NCBI GenBank assembly: GCA_963795415.1
Contig: CAWCHQ010000001.1
Location: 1,364,001 to 1,428,000 of the forward strand
Origin: CAVSUZ01 sp963795415
Lineage (GTDB): Bacteria; Pseudomonadota; Alphaproteobacteria; Acetobacterales; Acetobacteraceae
Direction of reading: 5' to 3'
Length of the DNA stretch: 64,000 nucleotides
In this document: positions 58,950 to 64,000 of the stretch, in pieces
How positions within the stretch are numbered: the stretch's first letter is position 1
Layout: every line of letters starts with the position of its first letter
The notes under the pieces: model-generated
Told to the model about the DNA's origin: nothing
Databases searched by the model: none
The model's input: the letters and a program-made list of their open reading frames with translations, nothing else
Translations under genes and position numbers: made by a program

Positions 58950-59933
58950 GGCAGCCGCGGCGGTCTTTTCCGCCTTTTCCTCCGGGCTGGGCCCGGCTCC
59001 CTTAAGCCGCGTAATGCGCTGCAATGCGTCGAACCAGAACGGTGCGCCGAACAGGCTGGCAAGGGCGGTGATCAGCCAGCCCAGGAGGGCCGGGCCCAGC
59101 GCTTTGCTCCAGAGATTTACGGACTTGCCGTCCGCGTCACGCAGCGGCCAGCCGAATGGCAGCGCCTCTGCGATTTTCTGGTTGTCCGTGAAAGTGTTCG
59201 CCGCGTTGCCCTCTATTTGCAGGGTCTCAGCCAGAGTGGGCTGTGCCCATACCCGCTGCGCCACGAGCAGCGAATCGGCATTGACGATGCCGCAGATCAC
59301 GAAGGCGCAGAGAAAGGCGATCACCTGCGTGTATCGCTTATAGAGGCCACTCAGGCGTGACATGGCGTTGTCGAACCACCCGGCAAGCTCGCTATTGATT
59401 TTTGTCAGATCTCCGTTCGTGCGCCGTATGATGCCGGTCAGCAGCTGATTGATCTGTGGGTAGGTGGACTGCGGCACCCGCGTGTCCACTGCCTTTTGCA
59501 GATCCTCGGCAGTCGGCATGTTGCCGGGGGCGGGCCACAGCGAGAGCACGTCCATAAGGGCCGAGGCGAATTGCTTCGGATCGATGTAGGATGGCAGGTT
59601 TTTGCCGAGGTTAAGCGTCAAGGCGCGCTTCGCGTCCTCATCCCCCTTCGCGAGAATTTCCTTGATGGATTGAGATACATCTATGCCGGGCCGGTTTTCG
59701 GCGGGGGGAAGGCCTGGCGCGCGTGGGTTGATCAGCGCATGCCCATATAGCTCCGCGGCAAGGTCACGGAACTGCTGATCGTTCAGCAGATCCTTGATGC
59801 CGGTTTTCAGCGTCCTTGCGCGCATTCCGGCGATCGAGGAAATGGCCTCCACCGCTGCGCCGGAGGCCAGGCTGACCGCCAGGAAGGTGAAAACCAGGGC
59901 GGTTGCGACGTCGAGGATCGTGCTCCCGAACAT
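58947..59933 (-). CDS. Membrane protein of unknown function
   Basis: A 328-residue protein with an N-terminal membrane helix (TILDVATALVFTFLAVSLASG), a soluble helical part (residues about 40-195), a second hydrophobic segment (VIAFLCAFVICGIVNADSL) and a third (ALGPALLGWLITALASLFGA) near the C-terminus. The tail is charged (SPEEKAEKTAAAA). This layout occurs in uncharacterised proteobacterial membrane proteins. The start MFGSTILDV is chosen over an ATG ten codons earlier. Its stop codon lies in a repeat. Confidence 0.7.
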   Translation of the reverse strand: MFGSTILDVATALVFTFLAVSLASGAAVEAISSIAGMRARTLKTGIKDLLNDQQFRDLAAELYGHALINPRAPGLPPAENRPGIDVSQSIKEILAKGDEDAKRALTLNLGKNLPSYIDPKQFASALMDVLSLWPAPGNMPTAEDLQKAVDTRVPQSTYPQINQLLTGIIRRTNGDLTKINSELAGWFDNAMSRLSGLYKRYTQVIAFLCAFVICGIVNADSLLVAQRVWAQPTLAETLQIEGNAANTFTDNQKIAEALPFGWPLRDADGKSVNLWSKALGPALLGWLITALASLFGAPFWFDALQRITRLKGAGPSPEEKAEKTAAAA

Positions 59934-60019
59934 GCTTTTTGCTTTCGGCTGGCGCTCGCGCACAGTGCGCGAGCGGATGCGATGCTACTCAGGCGAGTGC
60001 GGACCCGCCATGAAATGTT

Positions 60020-60703
60020 TCAGGGTCGCGGGGTTACCACCTCGCCGACCAGCACCACATGCAGCCGCCGCGGCCCATGTGCGCCAAGCTCCAGCGTCTG
60101 CTCGATATCGGCCGAACGCGAGGGGCCGGTGACCAGCATGACATTGCGGGGCATGGTACCGAATTCAGCGCGGAGCAGGTCCCAGGCTTCCTCGTAGGCG
60201 CCGAGGATACGGCCGGTCTGAAGGACGACGATCGCAGTATCCGGCAGGAGATTGAGGGTGGTGGGCCGGTCGGGCGCGGACGGCAGCATCAGGGTTCCGG
60301 TTTCGGCGATGCCGGCGAAGGCGTGCTGAACGCTGACCAGATCGGTCGGGGCGGCGCGGCCTTCGCGAATACGCAGAAGAGGACGTGCCGACCAGTTGAT
60401 TTCTTGCAGCGTTTTGTTCGGAGCCATGACGAACTCGCCGGGCAGGTTCTGGGCGGCCAGGTAGTCCGCGACGGCGCCGGGGATGGCATCCGGATCGGGC
60501 ACCCTGGTGACGCTTCCGAATTCCTTCTGGACGTTTGCGGTGAACAGGGCGATCTGGGCCTCGTGGGGCAGGCGCGACCGCGCAGGGATCAGGTGGCGCG
60601 GGTGTGCGGCGAGCCGGCGGCGTAGCGTGACCTGCATGTCCGGGGGCAGAGGACCGCGTCGCAGGCCACGGCGGATCGCGGTGAGCATGGCTTCGCGGCT
60701 CAT
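60020..60703 (-). CDS. lutC: LUD-domain protein LutC (lactate utilisation)
   Basis: A 227-residue protein of the LutC/YkgG type. MSREAMLTAIRRGLRRGPLP opens it. FVMAPNKTLQEINWSARPLL, AFAGIAETGTLMLPSAPDRP, LLPDTAIVVLQTGRILGAYE and VMLVTGPSRSADIEQTLELG follow, the last being the family's best signature. LutABC oxidises L-lactate in Bacillus. It lies downstream of lutB with 145 bp of repeat-bearing DNA between. Confidence 0.85.
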   Translation of the reverse strand: MSREAMLTAIRRGLRRGPLPPDMQVTLRRRLAAHPRHLIPARSRLPHEAQIALFTANVQKEFGSVTRVPDPDAIPGAVADYLAAQNLPGEFVMAPNKTLQEINWSARPLLRIREGRAAPTDLVSVQHAFAGIAETGTLMLPSAPDRPTTLNLLPDTAIVVLQTGRILGAYEEAWDLLRAEFGTMPRNVMLVTGPSRSADIEQTLELGAHGPRRLHVVLVGEVVTPRP

Positions 60704-60798
60704 ACCCGCGGCCCTTTGTAGTGACCGATCTGAAGGAGCAGGGCCGCTGGTATTAAGTCTTGATTTTGCGCGCGGGCGCCCCACCAACCCCGCGCGCG

Positions 60799-60849
60799 AT
60801 ACCAGCCGCCGAAAGTGTTGGAAAAGCCAACCCCTTCAGCGGCTGGTAT
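60799..60849. repeat. 11-bp inverted repeat (family C) at the lutB end
   Basis: ataccagccgc (60799-60809) pairs with gcggctggtat (60839-60849), with a 29-base spacer. It resembles the perfect inverted repeat at 29607-29659. Its last base is the first of the lutB stop codon. It may end or weaken transcription between lutB and lutC. Confidence 0.75.
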
Positions 60850-62282
60850 CATGTGCGGCGCCCGGCCCGCTGGGCGCGGGCGTAGCGCGCGAAGAACGTG
60901 TCGCCCTCGGGGGCAGGCAGGTCCCGCCCCGAGGTCCATCCGGCCGCGAGCGGCAGGCGGGAGAAGCGCCCGCGACGGGAGCCGAGTGCGCCGAGGCTTA
61001 GGGCGGCTGCGCGGGTGGCAAGACGGTAGAGCAATGGGCGGCGGGCCAGCCAGGCCCAGAGCGCGAGGTTGTGCCGCTGGGCGGCCGGGGTGAGGTGGCG
61101 TTCAAACTCGCGCTCGCGCCAGTGGCGCATCAGCCCAGGGAGGGGGATGCGGACCGGGCAGACGCTTTCGCATTTGCCGCAGAACGTCGAGGCACCAGGC
61201 AGCAGGCCGGCCTGATCCACGCCGATAAGCGCAGGGGTGAGGACGCTGCCCATCGGTCCGGGATAGACCCAGCCATAGGCGTGGCCGCCGACGGCTCCAT
61301 AGACCGGGCAATGGTTCATGCAGGCCGCGCAGCGGATGCAGCGGAGCATGTCCTGGAACTCGGTCCCGAGCATGGCCGAGCGGCCGTTATCGAGCAGAAC
61401 GACGTGGTATTCCTCGGGACCGTCGAGGTCGCCGGGGCGGCGCGCGCCGGTGGAGAAGGTCGTGTAGACCGAGAAGTCCTGTCCCGTGGCCGAGCGCGCC
61501 AGAACGCGAAGGAGGCTTATGCAGTCCTCCAGGGTGGGGACGATCTTTTCGATACTGGCGAGGACGATGTGGATGCGGGGCAGGGTCTGTGTGAGATCGC
61601 CGTTGCCTTCATTGGTGACGATGATGCTGCTGCCCGTCTCGGCGATGAGAAAGTTCGCGCCGGTGATCCCGACATCCGCGGCGAGGAATTTGGCGCGGAG
61701 GCGTGAGCGGGCCTCGGTGAGGAGGTCGCGCCGCTCAGCGAAGACGCGATCGGCCGGCAGATCGGTATGGGAGGCGCGGAACGAGGCTTCCCAGTCTTCC
61801 CGGTTCAGGTGGAAGGCGGGGGCGATGATGTGGCTCGGGGTCTCATGGCGGAGCTGGAGGATGTATTCGCCAAGGTCGGTTTCGACGGGCTGGATACCGT
61901 GCCTTTCCAGGTGGTCGTTGAGGCCGATTTCCTCGCTGATCATCGACTTGCCCTTGGTCACGGTGCGGGCATTGGCGTTGCGGCAGATTTCCAGTACCTC
62001 GGCGCGGGCATCCTCGGCGGTGGGGCACCAGTGGAGGGTGCCGCCGGTTTCGGTCAGCTTTGCTTCGTACTCCTCCAGGTAGAAGTCGAGATGGGCGAGT
62101 GTATGGTTCTTGATGTCGCGTGCGATGTCCCGGAGCTGTTCGAATTCCGGTAATGCGGCGGCAGCGGCCGCGCGCCGGGCAATGAAGGAGCTTCCGCTGC
62201 GTGCGAGCGCTTTTTGCAGGCCCGGGTCGTTCAGGGCAGCGCGGGCATTCTGCTTGAAGGCCGGGCTGGTCGCGAAGTGCAT
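60849..62282 (-). CDS. lutB: Iron-sulfur protein LutB (lactate utilisation)
   Basis: A 477-residue protein with an N-terminal LUD domain and two 4Fe-4S sites. KSMISEEIGLNDHLERHGI, ETDLGEYILQLRHETPSHII and ITGANFLIAETGSSIIVTNE are LutB blocks. The cluster motifs are CIRCAACMNHCPVYG and CGKCESVCPVRIPLPGLM. The start MHFATSPAFKQNARAAL is typical. The usual first gene lutA (two cysteine-rich domains) is absent upstream; the next gene is recG. Confidence 0.88.
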   Translation of the reverse strand: MHFATSPAFKQNARAALNDPGLQKALARSGSSFIARRAAAAAALPEFEQLRDIARDIKNHTLAHLDFYLEEYEAKLTETGGTLHWCPTAEDARAEVLEICRNANARTVTKGKSMISEEIGLNDHLERHGIQPVETDLGEYILQLRHETPSHIIAPAFHLNREDWEASFRASHTDLPADRVFAERRDLLTEARSRLRAKFLAADVGITGANFLIAETGSSIIVTNEGNGDLTQTLPRIHIVLASIEKIVPTLEDCISLLRVLARSATGQDFSVYTTFSTGARRPGDLDGPEEYHVVLLDNGRSAMLGTEFQDMLRCIRCAACMNHCPVYGAVGGHAYGWVYPGPMGSVLTPALIGVDQAGLLPGASTFCGKCESVCPVRIPLPGLMRHWREREFERHLTPAAQRHNLALWAWLARRPLLYRLATRAAALSLGALGSRRGRFSRLPLAAGWTSGRDLPAPEGDTFFARYARAQRAGRRT

Positions 62283-62551
62283 GGGTGGACGATAGCCGGG
62301 GTGGTTTGGCGCGGCCAGGGCGGCGGAGGAACGGGACCGGGCGAGGCGCCGGGCCCCTTGGCTCCTTACCGAGTGCGAATGATCTTGATTCGGATTGTCA
62401 AGATCACCACAATCGGCAAGAGCCTGCGATGGTGGTGCATCGCAACTCCTCCGAATGCGGGCGGGCAGGACATCCGGCCGCCCGATCGGACGCCGGCCAG
62501 ACCACTTGGCCGGCGTCGCCGTTTTAGGGGCGGATCGGTTACCGAAAGGCG
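62283..62551. other. Intergenic region between recG and lutB
   Basis: 269 bp. It contains an 11-bp inverted repeat GACGCCGGCCA/TGGCCGGCGTC (62489-62499 and 62507-62517) close behind the recG stop, a likely RNA hairpin without a T-run on the recG strand. The AT-richer part 62375-62420 may hold the lutB promoter. Confidence 0.55.
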
Positions 62552-64000
62552 TTAACCCGCCAGCAGCGTTTTCATCGCGTCCCACTGGCCGAACAGGCGC
62601 AGCAGCACGCGAATGGCGCGGCCGCGTTCGCCTTCCAGGCCGGGATCCTTCTCCACCAGCAGGGCCGCGTCCCGGTGGGCCATGTGGAGGAGGCCCTCGT
62701 GTTCGACTGGGTCTGCCACGCGGAAGCCGGGGGAGCCGGCTTGGCGTGTGCCGAGCAGGTCGCCTCCGCCGCGGAGGCGGAAGTCGGCGTCGGCGATGGC
62801 GAAACCATCGTCGGTGTCGCGCAGCATGGTCAGGCGGCGGCGGGCCGTGTCGGTCAGGCCGTCTTCATGCAGGAGGAGACAGAAGCTGTCCGCAGCGCCG
62901 CGGCCGACGCGGCCCCGAAGCTGGTGAAGCTGGGCGAGGCCGAAGCGTTCGGCATGCTCGATCACCATGACGGTGGCGGAGGCGACATCGACCCCGACCT
63001 CGACGACAGTAGTGGCGACCAGAAGGCGGATATCGCCGCGGGTGAAGGCTGCCAGGGCGGCATCGCGGATCTCAGGCGTTTGCTGGCCGTGGGCCAGCCC
63101 AACTGAGTTTCCGAAGCATTGGCGGAGGGCGGCGAAGCGTTCCTCGGCTGCGGCGAGGTCGAGCGCCTCGCTTTCAGCGACCAGGGGGCAGACCCAGTAG
63201 ATCTGGGCGCCCTCCTGCAGCTTGCGGGTGAGGCCTTCCAGGACGGCGGGCAGGGTGGCGAGGGAATGGAGCGTCGTCCGAATGGTGCCCCGGCCGGCGG
63301 GTTTTTCGGTCAGGCGGCTGACGTCCATTTCGCCCCACTGGGTCAGCAGCAAGGTGCGGGGGATGGGGGTGGCGGTCATGACCAGCACGTCGGTCTGGGC
63401 GCCCTTTTCGCCCAGCATGAGGCGCTGGGTCACGCCGAAACGGTGCTGCTCGTCGATGACGGCAACTGCGAGGTCGCGGAAGGCCACGCTTTCCTGGAAC
63501 AGGGCGTGAGTGCCGACGACCATCCGGACCGTGCCGTCGGCGAGATGGCGAAGCAGCCGGGTGCGGGCGACACCTTTTATGGAGCCGGTGAGCAGGGCGA
63601 CGGGTTCCGGCGACAGGCGTGAGAGGGTGCGGTGGTGCTGTTTGGCCAGGACCTCGGTGGGGGCCATGAGGGCGGCCTGGGCGCCGGCCTCCACGGCGCG
63701 GAGCATGGTGAGGAGGGCGACGAGGGTTTTGCCTGATCCGACGTCGCCCTGGAGAAGGCGGAGCATGCGGTGGCGGGCGGCAAGGTCGGTGTCGATTTCG
63801 GCGAGCGCCGCGAGCTGGGAGAAGGTTGGGGGGAGGTTGAAGCGGGCGAGCGCGCGGGCGCGAAGGGTGCCGTCACCGGTGAGGGGGCGTCCGGGGCGGG
63901 CGCGGACCCGGCCGCGGACGACATGGACGGCGACCTGCCCGGCGAGGAGCTCGTCGTAGGCGAGGCGGCTGCGGGGGCGGTCGCCGGGCGGATCGGTGGG
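62552..64000 (-). CDS. recG: ATP-dependent DNA helicase RecG (3' part)
   Basis: The C-terminal 482 residues of RecG, a branch-migrating helicase that acts on stalled forks and recombination intermediates. The gene runs off the window's end, so the N-terminal wedge domain is missing. Visible are Walker A LLQGDVGSGKTLVALL, motif DEQHRFGV, VMTATPIPRTLLLTQWG, VEVGVDVASATVMVIEHAER and QLHQLRGRVGRGAADSF. The frame is open from the helicase start to 64000, with RPRSRLAYDELLAGQVAV upstream of Walker A. Transcribed toward lutB. Confidence 0.93.
   Translation of the reverse strand, partial: PTDPPGDRPRSRLAYDELLAGQVAVHVVRGRVRARPGRPLTGDGTLRARALARFNLPPTFSQLAALAEIDTDLAARHRMLRLLQGDVGSGKTLVALLTMLRAVEAGAQAALMAPTEVLAKQHHRTLSRLSPEPVALLTGSIKGVARTRLLRHLADGTVRMVVGTHALFQESVAFRDLAVAVIDEQHRFGVTQRLMLGEKGAQTDVLVMTATPIPRTLLLTQWGEMDVSRLTEKPAGRGTIRTTLHSLATLPAVLEGLTRKLQEGAQIYWVCPLVAESEALDLAAAEERFAALRQCFGNSVGLAHGQQTPEIRDAALAAFTRGDIRLLVATTVVEVGVDVASATVMVIEHAERFGLAQLHQLRGRVGRGAADSFCLLLHEDGLTDTARRRLTMLRDTDDGFAIADADFRLRGGGDLLGTRQAGSPGFRVADPVEHEGLLHMAHRDAALLVEKDPGLEGERGRAIRVLLRLFGQWDAMKTLLAG

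Noticed and set aside
62489..62517. Rho-independent terminator of recG
   Set aside because: The stem is strong but there is no T-run after it on the recG strand. It is recorded only as an inverted repeat.

Overview
The window comes from a high-GC alphaproteobacterium, most likely in the Rhodospirillales/Acetobacteraceae. The evidence is a hopanoid operon in the order hpnA-B-C-D with hpnL nearby, a glnB-glnA pair behind a sigma-54-type promoter, a fused IspDF, a zinc-type HemB, a lutB-lutC pair, and many palindromic intergenic repeats. Genes are mostly single or in short operons. No plasmid or phage backbone is visible.

Layout. 1-1.2 kb: a decayed IS5-family transposase joined to an IS630-type tail. 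1.2-5.2 kb: rarA, a periplasmic binding protein, a serine-hydroxymethyltransferase-like PLP enzyme. 5.4-7.5 kb: glnB-glnA (nitrogen control). 8-13.4 kb: aminotransferase, tRNA-His, mobA, an LLM-type flavin oxidoreductase, a glycosyltransferase fused to a discoidin domain. 13.4-25.1 kb: HtrA/Do protease, ClC channel, a BTAD/TPR regulator, hemB, a cupin, a CorC/HlyC-type membrane protein, and a YfiR-like protein with a hybrid histidine kinase. 25.3-31.1 kb: hpnABCD (minus strand) and hpnL (plus strand). 31.1-41.9 kb: ispDF and a mixed accessory stretch (two lipoproteins, an AraC regulator, a Tat-type sulfatase, an animal-type heme peroxidase with a glycine-rich tail, an HAD hydrolase, a SYLF-domain protein). 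42.0-46.4 kb: a probable small genomic island bounded by a partial tRNA-Met copy and the intact tRNA-Met. 46.4-50.9 kb: cysE, two cysteine desulfurases, ferredoxin, mnmA (sulfur mobilisation and tRNA thiolation). 51.2-57.1 kb: hydrolase, DapA-like aldolase, UPF0260 protein, hisN-like phosphatase, tandem cytochrome c, kdsB-pheA. 57.1-58.7 kb: a UGSC-family gene whose reading frame is crossed by an in-frame TGA, followed at once by a bSECIS-like hairpin, with a co-directional partner gene. This is a strong selenoprotein candidate. 58.9-64 kb: a membrane protein, lutC, lutB, and the 3' part of recG running off the end.

The most notable observations are: (1) the UGSC selenoprotein candidate; (2) a five-unit array of short palindromes at 31-32 bp spacing between ispDF and a secreted-protein gene; (3) the tRNA-Met-flanked island; (4) repeat families that enter reading frames, one placing the same Gly-rich peptide inside HpnB and at the end of IspDF, another supplying stop codons to several genes; (5) mnmA ending inside the tRNA-Met gene.

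All assignments rest on motif recognition in the supplied sequence. No database search was run.
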